This document shows, one piece after another, positions 52,025-63,444 of a stretch of DNA of 64,000 nt. Position 1 is the first letter of the stretch. Each line of letters opens with the position of its first letter. The notes under the pieces were generated by a model. That model searched no databases, had not been told where the DNA came from, and worked only from the letters and a program-made list of their open reading frames with translations. This DNA is from Rhabdophis nuchalis. Lineage: Eukaryota; Chordata; Lepidosauria; Squamata; Natricidae. Position numbers and translations under genes: made by a program. Where the stretch lies: contig CM077646.1 of assembly GCA_039707465.1 (NCBI GenBank), positions 81,430,715-81,494,714 of the forward strand, written 5' to 3'.

Positions 52025-52759
52025 TGTAGTAAAAAAAGCGGCACATGTGGATTAGCATTTGAAGGACCACAAACCTGGAACAAGGTTTAATAAATTATCT
52101 AATAATAAATTTACAGCAATAACAGATACAGTCTTCGAAATAAGTGTCAAGCTTATGATGGATCAGAAAGTGACACTACTAACCATTGACAAAGAAGCAA
52201 TTATTCAGCCTGCTTGGACATTTGTCTACAACCTCTAGACCCCTACAAGTAGCTAATTTTAGATACTGAGTTTTAACATGTGGCTAATTATCAAACATGC
52301 CATCAAGTCTTTGTATGAGACTGAATATCTGGTTTAGGTACAGAAAATGATGCTGTTTTGGGACTATGGTGTTGGAGAATAAACTATGACCATACTTGCT
52401 TTTCTCACCTGTTACCTAAGTGCCCAACCAGCTGATAGAATTAAATGCATTTTTAAAAGGTCTACTACAGCAAGTGCTGACCACAAGGTGTACATTCACA
52501 TCGTTGGGCATTTATAAATTCTTGTAAATATAAACACAGCCATTGACTGTGAGAATGAACTCATAATATACTCGCAAAATTCCAAACATACTCCTGGTAG
52601 TATATACTACCTTCTATATTGGTCAAACAAGCCAGACAGGATAGTCTGCTTCTTTACACCAGAGGCCTATATGATTATTTCCCCACATACTTTCCCACTA
52701 TCTACCCAATCTCATTTGTGAGGATTTAGAATGTGATTTCAGCAGCACTTGTGATGGTG
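52025..52759. other. intergenic, no gene seen
   Basis: Unique-looking sequence between the LINE tail and an hAT MITE. I recognise no feature in it. Confidence 0.5.
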
Positions 52760-52767
52760 CTTTATAA

Positions 52768-52856
52768 CACAGGTCTCAAACTTGTTTCGTGATGTTTTTT
52801 CCCGTTTGTGGAACTGGAGTGGACATGGCCTGCACATGATGCGTTTGACACTCCTG
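52768..52856. mobile_element. hAT MITE with perfect 8-bp target duplication
   Basis: The ends are CACAGGTCTCAAACTTGTTT and GCGTTTGACACTCCTG, flanked on both sides by CTTTATAA. It is the same family as 9552-9685. Confidence 0.8.
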
Positions 52857-52864
52857 CTTTATAA

Positions 52865-53649
52865 CATGGTGAGGTATTGAATCACTGTTGTCAGTAATAG
52901 ACAGTAATGGCCTAAAAGGTTAATAGTTGTCTCAGCAACTTTAGACAATCTCAGTATTTAAGCAGAGTCAACCATGATGAATACTTTGATGGGAGGCTAC
53001 CTGGGAATTCTAGGGTTGTATGCTAAAGTGAGGGATTCCCCCCCATCCCCCGAAAACAATAACAAATATTCTTATAACGCCTGCCAAGTAAAGTACATGT
53101 TTCCTGCAGTTGCTAGGAATACGGGCATTGTTTTAAAAAATATATTAAAGTTCAGTTAATACCAAGCAGGGTGTGGAGTTAACAAGTGGCTCATTCATTT
53201 TGACAGAGACTGCAATTTCCATACAAAGCATATTCAAAATCCAGAAAGGTCAAATAGTCTCTAGTCCATTGAACTTCTATCACTCACCCACTAAGTTGGA
53301 TTGACCCGATTCATGATTTTCCATTACCTGCTATTCTCCTATATAGTATGGTATCATTGTTTTGAAGGTTGAACACTATTAATTGCTTCCACTAAATGGG
53401 AATGGAATGAGAGAACATCTTAAAACAACTGAACTGGAGAGTTTTGCAATACTTTGGATGTAAAGGCAAACATGTACAGCATCCAGAAAAAGATGTAGCT
53501 GCTTTAAAGAGCTGTAGAAAGCAGCATGAGCAAACATGCTGCTTTGAAGCATCTTTTTGCCTCCAAATTTGAAATGCAGCATGGCCCCACTTTTCAGGCA
53601 ATGTTCAGATAGTGCTACGTTTTAAAAAGTTATGCCTATTATGTCCATG
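52865..53649. other. sequence between hAT and SINE; possible MKRN2 3' UTR
   Basis: No exon or repeat recognised. It could be distal MKRN2 3' UTR if the transcript runs past the hexamer at 54374, but nothing in the sequence decides this. Confidence 0.4.
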
Positions 53650-53815
53650 AGAGCCAATTTGGTGTAGTGGTTAAAACATCAGGCTAGATAGCAGAAACTT
53701 GTCCGTTCTGGTCCTCCCTTAGGCATAAAACCAGCTCATTTTCTCTCAGCCCTAGGAAGGAAAACCCTTCCTAACCTGCAGGAACCTGTTCAGTCTCCAA
53801 GAATCGGACCCAATT
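53650..53815 (+). mobile_element. tRNA-derived SINE
   Basis: GAGAGCCAATTTGGTGTAGT and GGTTAAAACATCAGGC form a pol III-type head, followed by GTTCTGGTCCTCCCTTAGGC and a body shared with 75-275. It lies close to or inside the MKRN2 3' UTR, antisense to it. Confidence 0.7.
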
Positions 53816-54731
53816 AAATAGAAGGGGGAAAAATACCCATGTATGGATTTAATAGATTTTAGTTCAATATTTGAACATGCATATTGGAGCTAAAACAAGT
53901 ATTTCTGAAAGTCTATCCCCCACCTACTTGGAGCTAACTAACAAAGGAATTCTCTATCTATATACTTGGTTACTGCTTTCAAGAAAGTCATGTCATGTAA
54001 CTAACATGAATTATTTTGACCGTACTTTCATTCTTAGCTATCTCATTCCTATAATCTTAAATGTGGCTTATAGTTGCATTAAAATGGAAAAATGAGTACA
54101 ACTTAAGCCAGAACTGTAGCATAGTTAGTGTGGAAAATGTTTAAATAACCATGCTGCTTATAAAATACATTAACAATGCTCATGCCCATTAAAAAAGAAA
54201 AATCACTTATTTTTTTAAAAAATTGGCGATGTGCAGTGTTACAAACCCTTAGAGGATAGCTTGCTTTTTTTTTTTTTTTTTTTTTTTTGCTTACAACCCT
54301 GAAAACAGAGTCTGATAATTTTAAACCACACTGATATATTTGACATGGATAATTAGATGCATTTTTCGGTTCTTTTATTAAGATATAATATTAAAAGACA
54401 ACCTCCAATTACTTGGATCTACCTCAAATCTTAGAATAGCAAGTTTTTTTCCAATAAAATGGGAGTAAATATTCGTTTAAACTAAAAACACATTGCTGCT
54501 CTTTCCCTTCTAATAGAAAAGTTCTTCTCTTCATGATTACATCTATCACTTTTATTCCAAGCACTCATTTTATGATGTTTCAACACTTTTGCTCTACAGT
54601 GACACTCATACTAGAATTTCACCAGGACCTTAGTCTCCATGGTACAGTAATTCTAACATTGTGGTACAAAGTTACTGAAGAAACAGAAGGATCAATATGG
54701 ACTATGGACACGGGAGAGATCTTGTGGTAGT
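53816..54731 (-). other. MKRN2: probable MKRN2 3' UTR region
   Basis: The sequence directly downstream of the MKRN2 stop is AT-rich and includes a T-run on the plus strand (54268-54289). The transcript end could not be fixed. Confidence 0.5.
54374..54379 (-). promoter_or_regulatory. MKRN2: possible MKRN2 polyadenylation hexamer
   Basis: On the minus strand AATAAA lies about 350 nt past the MKRN2 stop codon, ahead of a long run that reads as poly(A) on that strand (54268-54289). The hexamer is a weak clue in AT-rich DNA, and the 3' UTR may extend further left. Confidence 0.3.
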
Positions 54732-54875
54732 CTAGGGAGGAGCAGCAGATTCGGCATCTGTGCCAGAAAGATGCATAAAAAGCTCTCCAATTTCAGATAC
54801 ATCATCATTGGCAACCGGCAGAGTCCTGTTTTCTCGGTCTTCGATAAAATCCCACAGACGAACAGAGTTGAGGAA
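54732..54875 (-). CDS. MKRN2: MKRN2 terminal coding exon
   Basis: The exon has 144 nt with acceptor CTGTTTTAG. It encodes [15 protein letters not shown], a variable acidic stretch, and [10 protein letters not shown], ending SAAPP and a TAG stop. Human MKRN2 has the same architecture with a different last few residues. Confidence 0.94.
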   Translation of the reverse strand, partial: FLNSVRLWDFIEDRENRTLPVANDDVSEIGELFMHLSGTDAESAAPP

Positions 54876-55260
54876 CTAAAACAGAAGGCATATTAGTTAC
54901 TCACACATATCTCTTATTCACTTTATCATGATCACAACTTTGGTCACTGAACAAGTGATAAGTGAGGGCTACCGTATGTTATTTTCAAAGCTGTTGGAAC
55001 TACAATTGCTAGACAAACAGCTGCATGTATTCTTAAATGCACATTTTAAAATTATTGAGATTAATTGGGTCCTAAAATGGAAATAAACAAGTGGATTATC
55101 AAAGTAGGAACTCGGTTTATTATGTCTGTGTTACATTTATTATATAACACAGATAAAGTGTTCCTCCTTTTCCAACTATTCAGGTGTTTTTAAAATAGCA
55201 TGTGCTGTCTCAAATGAAAAGAGATGATTAGTGATCCCAGCAGTTTTGGGAAGCTGAGAC

Positions 55261-55295
<35 letters not shown>

Positions 55296-55886
55296 GTGTA
55301 TCTTCTTACCCGGACTGTCCCCTCAGAGCTGAGCTGCTTTCGTGGCTTCTCTGGCTCAGCTCGTCTTCCATCTGGGTAAGCATGGAGATACAAACATTTC
55401 CCCCCAAATGGGCAAGTCCCTTTTCCTTGTTCAAAATACTTGCAGGCCTTTCTCCTAGAATAAGAGGGTGAAGAATGCATATCAGAGTCACTCATGTGGA
55501 GACTGACGGCTCCATGTATTATTACAAACTCAAGTTTAGTGGCTCCTGATGCATATTTCGGGACAATTTTGAAATATGAATACAATATAATATAATACAA
55601 TTCTTTATTGGCCAAGTGTGATTGAGACACACAAGGAATTTGTCTTGGTGCATATGCTCTCAGTGTACATAAAAGAAAAGATAGAAACTCATAGGAGAGT
55701 GTGAGTTCTAATCCTGCCTTAGGCATTAAGCCAACTGACCTTGAGCTCTCTCAGCTCTAGGAAGCAGATAATGGCGAACCACTTCTGAAAATGCTGCCAA
55801 GAAAACTGCACGGTTTTCTTGGCAGCAATGCAACCAAGATAACCATTTTCTTGGTTGTCAATGCCATTGCAGGAGTCAATATTGAG

Positions 55887-55928
<42 letters not shown>

Positions 55929-58900
55929 CACCACCGATTACCAAAATGTTCCCCAAGTATAAATGCCTGCCTGCCTGATTTTTCTCTTCCCCCATTTTTG
56001 AAAATGAGGACAATATCTATTATTTCATTCTCAAATATTTCTCAAAGAGCTGTGGTGGTATAGTGATTAGAATGCAATACTGCAGGCTACTTCTGCCAAC
56101 TGCCTGCTATTTGGTAGTTCGAATCTCACCAGGCTCAAGGTTGACTGCCTTCTATCCTTCCAAGGTCAGGAAAATGAGGGCCCAGATTGTTGGGGGCAAT
56201 AGGCTGACTCTGTAATGAGCTTAGAGAGGCTGTAAAGCACTATGAAGTATATATGTCCAAGTGCTAGTGCGATTTATAGCACATGAAAAAGGTTTACTGT
56301 ACTTCCAATTAATCTTATGCTAAGGTCTCACATTCCAACACAGAACTAATGATTGATACTCAACAGAATAAATTATATGTAGCATGAGAAATCTGACAAA
56401 TAAGTCAAAGTCAAACACTTTAAACGTATCATTTGGCAAAGAAAATAACAGAAGTGAAAGAAATTATATTCCCACTTAGGGTAGACTTTTAACCAAACAT
56501 TGAATTTTTTCCAGTTACATCTTTGCAAAATATAAACTCACAGGGTTTCTTTTTATCTTGGTGCACATAGGAATTTATTCCACAGGTTATCTGGAGACCA
56601 TCATGGCTAAACAATCTAACAATCAATTTGTTCTGATCAACAGCTGCAGATTTCAGCTCTAGATTTATTAACAGCACAGCTCCTGATGTCACTGATAAGC
56701 AAAATGCTCCATAAATAGAGAGCAACATAATGTAAACATGAAAGTTCAGCTTTTTTAGTCATGCACCAAATGTTTGAGATTAGCAGTGAAAGTCGCAGAA
56801 CTACAAATGCGTCGTTTTTCTAAACATAACATAAATTTAACTAAATACTAGTTGAAAGAATAGAATAGAATAAAATAAAATAAAATAACAGAGTTGTAAG
56901 GGACCTTGGAGGTCTTCTAATCCAACCCCTGCTCAGGCAGGAAGCCATATACCATTTCAGACAAATGGTTGTCCAATCTCTTCTTAAAAACTTCCAGTGT
57001 TTGAGCATTCATAACTTCTGGAGTACTATATTAGTACTATATGGTGTATATTGATCACTGTTTTTTTCCAATAACACCAGTGTTTAGTGAAATTTTTCAT
57101 CCCTCAACTTACAATTGCCTTGACCTATAACAAAAATACTGATCAAAATATTATGTATTTCTTAAACCTATTCACATTTTCATTCTGAATTTACTACTTG
57201 CAAAATATATTTGATAACTTCAATAAATCAATGAAAGATGCTCCAGCAAAAGAATATGATTTGAAAATACAGTCCTTTCATATATGCAAAAAAATACAGA
57301 TTTGGGCTTAGGAAAGAAAAAAGGGGCAGTGAATCATTAAAGGACAAGGAAAGTCCTGCAAAGGGATCTAATCCCTGCCCTGAATTTGTTTGATATGAGA
57401 CAGGGAGGAACTGTGACAGACTTTCAAGATGTTCTTACTTCCCCTTCTAACAATAAAAAGTATTTCTGAACCTCCGATTATTCTTTCTTGACTTCAAAAA
57501 GTTGACAACAACCTTGTAAGCCTCACTACTGTCTGAGTGGCATTGGATCTCACCTTTCAGTCTAGAATATGGTGACAGACCCTTGAGGCACCCAGATGTC
57601 TGCCAAACACGTGATCGAGGCATTATTACAGCCTCAACAGCAGCAAGATACTTAGCTAATAAACCCATGTGATACAGTTAGCACAGCAGTAAAGTTCAGG
57701 CTCATCTTAGCAGGAAGCCAATGTTCCTTCTGTTCTTCTGGAAGTCTACCAGAGAAGTTTGAAGCAACTCAAGATCCCCGACTTTCAAAACTCATGTGAT
57801 TTGTTCATGGCAGGCTGACTAAGAGGATTTTCTACAGGTCAGATCAAGGTCACCTTTGCTCTTGGTCTGCTGAAAGAAGTGTCAGCCAGATGGACAGTCC
57901 TACTCATTGTGAACAACAATACATTTTCAAATAATAACTTCAGGCATGCTTTTGATCTGTTTGGCAGACTTGCAAAGTGAAACAAGGAAATTGCGTATTT
58001 GTAGTAGTATGTGGCTAATTTCTAGTTTCATGCTGGAGATGTGCACCAAATGATCTTGTCTTAATTCAACAGTTTTAGAAAGACTTTGATAAACTGAAGG
58101 ATAAATTAGTAAAATGGGGCATACCAGAGAATAGCTCTAGGACATCTACTGATGGCTTGTCTTGACAAACATTCTTCCTGTGAGTTGGTTGGAAAACACC
58201 AAACCAATGGAACTATGAGTCATCTCCCAAATCACTTCATGGCCTCTTCTTTAGGAAATTCCAGTGTCTTCTCCCAAGAGCTCAGCAAATGGCTCAGATA
58301 AGCAACAATAGGCAAGTGCATTTTATTATCCCTGTAATTCTTCACATCCCAGCAGCACAGAAATACAACAAAGGCGCATATTTGTATTTCAGGGCTCAAA
58401 TGACGTGTGGGTCCTTATGCTCTCTGAGCTTGGTTGTTTTCTTGCCGATGTTTCATACCAAACTAGGTAATATCATCACTGCTAGCAAGGAATGTAGTTT
58501 GCTCTCCATTCATATTCTAGTGGTATGTCCTGTCCTATCAGTATTAGTGGGAGTGGTACTGGGGATTCTTTGATTGCATACCATTTGTAGCTCAGAGTTG
58601 AAATGAGGGTTGGGTATCCAAATCAAGGAAATGCTAAATAAGCTAACAATAAACAGCCCAACTAAATTACCTCCAAGACCACTCCCACCAACACTTGACA
58701 AGACAGGCTGCTAGAATGTAAACTAAGAAAAAACCCCACTCCTTACTAGGACTGATGATGTTACCTAGTTTGGGTAATGAAATGTCTGAAGGAAAACTAC
58801 CAAACTCCGAAAGCACCAAGGACCCCTCAGAAATACAAGTGTCTGCTTTTTTAGATTCTGGTGTGTGGTGCCTGTTTTCACAGAAAAGAAGAATGTGTAG

Positions 58901-60942
58901 TATGGATTGCTCAAACAGTGATTAGAGATGTACCTGCTGATTGAAATGATTGATTGAAACTGGTTCTATTTTGCAATGTACAACACTTGTTCAGTTAAAA
59001 ATAAATGGTCATACAGAATTCTCTTACTCCTCTTTACAGTAAGTCCTTGTTTACCATCCATACATTCAGCCAGTTTCAAGCAGCACAGCACGGAACAAAA
59101 ATGTCTTACAAATAGTCTTAAATGCTTGTACATACACTTACCCAACCCCTTGCTTAAATGCTTCAATTAGTTCATTCTTTTTTGTCTGATCTTCTACCCA
59201 GTACACACTGGGAATGACAAACTCAGATACCACACGGCATTCTGGACAAGACCTTGAGTAGCAAAAAGAAAAGCTAGTATATTGCTTGTTGAAGAAGCTA
59301 TTTTACCTATCTCAAAAACAGAACAAAAAGCAACAACCCCCCGCCTAAGGTTCTCTGAATAAAAATATCCTTCTATTTATCATGATTTTATAGGCATCTA
59401 CCATGTAATTTATTAAACCTAAGCATTCTCTTTATTAAGAAATGTCCATTCTATTTGTGTTTTCAGATCTAAGTTTTCACTCCTGCAACATAACTTTTTA
59501 TATAAAAAAAGTAAGTTTTACAGCATTTGAAGAGCACCTATTTCATTTCCTGGAAAGTTCAATATTTATCCCTTTGTTGTTTCTTTGATTTCTTTCTTTT
59601 TTTTTAAGTGGCAGGATTTGGACTTAAGAAATAACTAGCACCATCCAGCTCAAAATCTGCTGGGGGAATTCCTATCAGTTTCATATAAATATTGAAATAA
59701 AATGAAAACAGACTAGAACTTAAAGGGACATCATAAGTGCCCAACTAAAATTTGTTTGAAAAAAAGAATAGAATTATGGCAAACAGCACCAGATGATTCA
59801 GAAAAACATTGTGCTTAATAATAATGCATAAATAATGATGCATATTAATGATGCATAAATCAGCCAGCACTAAACATTATTTTTATTTTTTTATTTTTCA
59901 AATTTATACCCCGCCCTTCTCCTTGTAAAGACCCTTGTAGTCTGTAACCTGATGCCTAAACGAACATAATCCATCAGAAATCAAAGACCCAAAGCCCACT
60001 CTAAAGCTGTTTGAAATTAAACAATTTCAAAGCAGTTTAAAATTAATCAAGATAATCTGCAACTGAGAAATCCAACATCATATTTTGTCCAATTTATGCA
60101 TCTTGGTAAATATCCTTGTTAACTGTCAGCTGTTCTATCATTTATTTAAGCTGTAAGGACTGAACAGTTTGAAAGGAAACATATAACAAAGTTTTGGAAG
60201 AGCCGGCTATGGGAACTTACTTGATGATGGGATTCTCAAACTGCTTGACCCCCCTCCACTGACGGATACAGGACAAACAGTAGGTGTGATTGCAGTTAGA
60301 AAGGATGCCAAATCTTCTTTCGGACGCAGATGGCTTGTCATAAACCACCTCCATGCAGATACTGCACACCTTGTCCTGGCTTGCCTGGAAGGCAAATGCG
60401 TTCTCCATGTCATGTTCAAAGCTAGCCATGCACATCTAGATAGGGGAAGAGAAGGCAGAGATAGAGGAAAGGAGTGGTCACTCTGGATTGATAAAATAGT
60501 ATGCTTACAGTAAAACATAACAAGTTCATTAAAATCAAAGAAGGTTACTCTGAAATAAGTAGATGAAGAACTGCAACTGAGAAAAGTCTGTCTCTGCATA
60601 CCACTGAAGGCTTTAAGTTTTAGCATCTCAATTTTATTGGCAAGACCCACCGCTAATAAAATTGGATTACATAATACCAAATAACTTTATTAAAAACCAG
60701 TCACTTTGTTTTTACTGAAAAATGGGATATAATCCACTGCTATAAATAACACTGGTATTTGAAGTGTCAGACAGAAAAAAAATATGATATAGATACAGGA
60801 CGACAATCTGGATTTTAAAGGGAACTGAATAGAATTATGGGACAACAGAATTGTATCTTTTATAAATTATCAAGTAAAATAAATGAGCACATATTACACA
60901 ATAAGCCACAAATCACAGCATGACAAATGAACCAGGTCAGTG

Positions 60943-60973
<31 letters not shown>

Positions 60974-63444
60974 ATTTATATCCCGCCCTTCTCCACAAAG
61001 GACCCAGTATATGTAGTATAGGGAAGCTCCACAACATGCAGCCAATACAACAGATTAACAAAGTTTGCCACAATAAATCATAAACTGAAGAGGAATGAAT
61101 AATGTTTAACATTTGAGGGTGATAACTTTAATGTAACATTGGTTAACAGAGTGCCTGAAATGAGAAATTTAAAAAGAAATAGGCTGATTGAAAAACTGAT
61201 TTAAAAAAAGGAAAGAAAAAAACTTGCAAAAATTTAATTATAGTCCTTGACTTTTGACCACAATTGAGCCCAGAACCATGCTTTTTTGTCACGCTGGACA
61301 TTAAGTGGGTCATCCCCTTACCATGTCTGATTTTACAACTTTTTTCACATTGGTCCTTAATTACTGAAACCATTAAGCAAATGCTGTGGACGTTAAGTGA
61401 ATTGTCTGGAACAGATGCTTTTTTGCCAGAAACCAAACACTGGTTTCCAGCAAAAAAGTCATAAATTGCAGTCATGTAACTGTGGAGCACTGTAAACATC
61501 TGTATATGTGGGCCAGCTCCCGAGAGCCAAAATGCAACCATGTGACTGGGAGAGACCAGAACTGTCCTATGTAGTCTTGGGAAGGTTTGTTGTAACTTAG
61601 AACAACTGCTAAGCAAAAAGTCATAAGTCAAGGATTCCCTGTATGTTTATTTTTCAAACAGGGATTTTAACATCATAAAAGAACCACCACATACAGGTAA
61701 ATTATTATGCCAGTGACTGACTCAGATTGGATCCTGCAACCTTGTCCTGGGACACATGTATTTGCCTTTGTTCATAAATAAGTTCTATTCAGAATAGAAT
61801 GCTAAACTAAGTTCTATTCAGAATAGAATGCTAAACTAAGTGATTTTTCCTTCCCCACTTTCATGTTATTGAGCAATCAGTCAAAAATATCTGTTTAAAC
61901 CAATCACAGTTCATCGTGATTTTCTATCTAGTAAGTTCATATTAGAAGAAAAAAAATCTAACCATATTTTGTAGAGGTGGCTTCTATAATCTATAGGTCA
62001 ATTAATCACAGTTCTGCTTATCTGCGGTTAGTAAATATAGCTCAGATCTTTTTATCCCTATTAAAGGATTTAGGCATATGGCTGTATTTGGAGGAGGACT
62101 TTTGGGATATATTCTGCATATTTTATGCACCTGCAAATAGGAAGAAATAGGCTTTGGGGCATGTGTAAAGTACAGTGTGTTTTACCAATATTTTATCTCT
62201 AGTTTTGATTCTGCAGTTGTTAAGCTAAAATAAAATAGAGCTGAAATAAATCATGAGGGTCATCTTTGTTTGATTCTATGAGTCAAATTCCTTTGGATTA
62301 AGGAATCTGCATGTTAATACAGAACATTAATTGATCTAAAACCAGACTAGGTACATTCTTCGTTAGAACTAATACGATTGGCCCCATATTTCTTTCTGAC
62401 ATTTTTTTTAAATCAAGGAATTAAATTGCTTTTTCACTATGTAATTAGGTAGAGAGATCATATAGCCCTTTTAACAAAGCTACCATTCCCCATATTCAGA
62501 TGTTGTAGGGTACTGCAATTTCTTTCTTGCAGGTCTGAAAGAGGAGAGAAGCTATACAAACCCAAGGTTTATACAGTGATTACCTACAACGGAAAATAAT
62601 AAAGCATTCCATTAGGTTTGCAGTAAGCCTTTGAAATGTAAGTTAAAAAAAAATCACGCTTATATTTTGGTATGTTGCCTGTTCAGCTGCTTCTGCTGGA
62701 AGATGTAGAAGATATAGAAGATCCCACACAAGGAATGATTATGCCCTTGTGGGCAAATTGAGCATGCTTTTCTTCAGTGATAATTTTCAAAAGATATTTT
62801 AAGTACTTGTTTCCCCAATACTGATTTCAGACTAAGCCTATAACCTGTGCTAATACCTCTCCCTCCCTTCTCCCTCCCCCATAACATACACAGTTGTCAT
62901 GTTTTGTGCAACAGAACATAAAATCCACCAGGAATTGGCCACTAGCATAGAAAGAGTTAGTAAATCAGATGAGGACCAGTTCTACATTTTTACATACCCA
63001 TATAATTGTTCACTCTTTATCATTCTTATATTTTACATCCTGTATTATTAGTTGGCCTGATTATTTTTGTCAATTAAATAATTATTTGATTTGAAAATAA
63101 CAGAGCAAAGTTATTTTTATTTCTGGCCACGTTTACCTTCTCGTGTGCCTTCCTCTGTTCTGGATCAAAGGGATGGAGTACTTGCAACCCACAGATTTCA
63201 CACACTTGCCCATGGAGGTAGAGGCACCGGTCCCCAAACTGGCACATGCCGGCTGCTGCATAGGGACACAACTGTTCATCATAGGCATATGAGCTCCCAG
63301 GTTCAGCATCATCTTCAAGCCCACTGCGGATAGCATCTAAATACGAATGGGGCTTTGCTTCTGGTATGTCAGCTGGCATACTGCAACATGCCAAGTCACT
63401 TACTGAACTGGGCCTTGCCCTTTCTTCATTGGTTCCACACAAGT
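54732..63444 (-). CDS. MKRN2: MKRN2 makorin RING-finger E3 ligase, 3' five coding exons (5' part off window)
   Basis: MKRN2 is a RING E3 ubiquitin ligase with C3H1 RNA-binding fingers. In transcript order the visible CDS joins 63444-63137, 60435-60221, 59252-59142, 55454-55310 and 54875-54732. All phases agree and all splice sites are GT/AG. The product has the third C3H1 finger ([17 protein letters not shown]), the makorin Cys/His motif ([20 protein letters not shown]), a C3HC4 RING (CSICMEV to CPEC) and a fourth C3H1 finger ([17 protein letters not shown]). The C terminus ends LFMHLSG plus a short tail. The exons for the N-terminal fingers lie past position 64000, so the gene is partial here. 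It converges on RAF1, an arrangement conserved among vertebrates. Confidence 0.97.
55263..55292. repeat. (GA)n dinucleotide repeat
   Basis: About 15 GA units lie just inside the MKRN2 intron, about 20 bp from a splice donor. On the transcribed strand it is a TC tract. Confidence 0.95.
55310..55454 (-). CDS. MKRN2: MKRN2 exon with fourth C3H1 finger
   Basis: The exon has 145 nt, acceptor TTCTAG and donor GTAAGA. It encodes [20 protein letters not shown], then [20 protein letters not shown] and [11 protein letters not shown] dinucleotide repeat lies about 20 bp beyond the donor on the intron side (55263-55292). Confidence 0.96.
55694..55792 (+). mobile_element. SINE fragment (family of 53650)
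   Basis: GAGTGTGAGTTCTAATCCTG and CCTTAGGCATTAAGCCAACT match the bodies of the SINEs at 75-275 and 53650-53815. A 15-bp perfect hairpin with a 6-nt loop follows at 55792-55827. Confidence 0.6.
55890..55926. repeat. (CA)n microsatellite
   Basis: About 18 AC units in an MKRN2 intron. Confidence 0.95.
56044..56280 (+). mobile_element. tRNA-derived SINE (same family as 16306)
   Basis: The head is AGAGCTGTGGTGGTATAGTG and the B-box TAGTTCGAATCTCACC is intact. The body AGGCTCAAGGTTGACTGCCT and GCCCAGATTGTTGGGGGCAA matches 16306-16530. Confidence 0.75.
56862..57025 (-). mobile_element. CR1 LINE 3' fragment with AATAG/AATAA tail
   Basis: AACAGAGTTGTAAGGGACCT, TTGGAGGTCTTCTAATCCAA and CCCCTGCTCAGGCAGGAAGC form the antisense CR1 3' end, preceded by an AATAGAATAAAATAAAAT tail. 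Confidence 0.75.
58400..58816. mobile_element. Penelope-like inverted repeat
   Basis: The left arm (CTCTCTGAGCTTGGTTGTTT, TACCAAACTAGGTAATATCA) and right arm (GATGATGTTACCTAGTTTGG, AAACTACCAAACTCC) are inverted copies. A second inner pair (GTATTAGTGGGAGTGGT and ACCACTCCCACCAACAC) shows that the whole 0.4 kb is a large palindrome-like unit. The end text GAAAGCACCAAGGACCCCTC is typical of Penelope-like repeats as I recall them. It has no reverse-transcriptase frame. Confidence 0.5.
59142..59252 (-). CDS. MKRN2: MKRN2 exon completing RING
   Basis: The exon has 111 nt, acceptor ACTCAAG and donor GTAAGT. It encodes [20 protein letters not shown] and [21 protein letters not shown] closes the RING. 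The [12 protein letters not shown] helix leads to the fourth zinc finger. Confidence 0.96.
59872..59933 (-). mobile_element. L2/CR1 3' tail fragment
   Basis: It has an ATTTTTATTTTTTTATTTTT tail and then TACCCCGCCCTTCTCCTTGT. Only the last roughly 60 bp of the LINE are present. Confidence 0.65.
60221..60435 (-). CDS. MKRN2: MKRN2 RING-finger exon
   Basis: The exon has 215 nt, acceptor CTATCTAG and donor GTAAGT. It encodes [20 protein letters not shown], then the RING core [16 protein letters not shown] and [16 protein letters not shown]. The second cysteine pair of the RING (CPEC) is supplied by the next exon. The catalytic-type RING is intact. Confidence 0.97.
60943..61007 (-). mobile_element. 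L2/CR1 3' tail fragment with TTTA repeat
   Basis: About eight TTTA units are followed by TATCCCGCCCTTCTCCACAA and AGGACCC, the conserved LINE terminus in antisense. Confidence 0.7.
61236..61641 (-). mobile_element. Tigger/pogo-like MITE, copy F
   Basis: The right end reads CATAAGTCAAGGATTCCCTG followed by TA. The left end is eroded (TAGTCCTTGACTTTTGACCA). It carries an internal hairpin-like pair around 61415-61460. It lies in an MKRN2 intron; the long minus-strand frame across it is incidental. Confidence 0.6.
61781..61838. repeat. perfect 29-bp tandem duplication
   Basis: The unit beginning AGTTCTATTCAGAATAGAAT and ending GCTAAACTA occurs twice in a row without a mismatch. Its core, TTCTATTC/GAATAGAA, is itself palindromic. 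Confidence 0.95.
63137..63444 (-). CDS. MKRN2: MKRN2 exon with third C3H1 finger and makorin motif
   Basis: The exon has 308 nt, acceptor TTCCAAG and donor GTAAAC. It encodes a poorly conserved acidic and Ser-rich linker, then [13 protein letters not shown], then [19 protein letters not shown] and [20 protein letters not shown]. The first two bases complete a codon begun in the missing upstream exon. The open frame continues past the donor into the intron and is not coding there. Confidence 0.95.

Larger units (their letters stand above)
54876..63136 (-). other. MKRN2: MKRN2 introns within the window
   Basis: The introns are 54876-55309, 55455-59141, 59253-60220 and 60436-63136. They contain SINE fragments (55694-55792, 56044-56280), a CA repeat (55890-55926), a CR1-like end (56862-57025), a Penelope-like inverted repeat (58400-58816), L2/CR1 tail fragments (59872-59933, 60943-61007) and a Tigger-like MITE (61236-61641). 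The stretches 57030-58395, 59255-59870 and 61645-63136 show no element I recognise. Confidence 0.75.

Noticed and set aside
61143..61631. 162-codon minus-strand frame
   Set aside because: It lies across a non-coding Tigger-like MITE.
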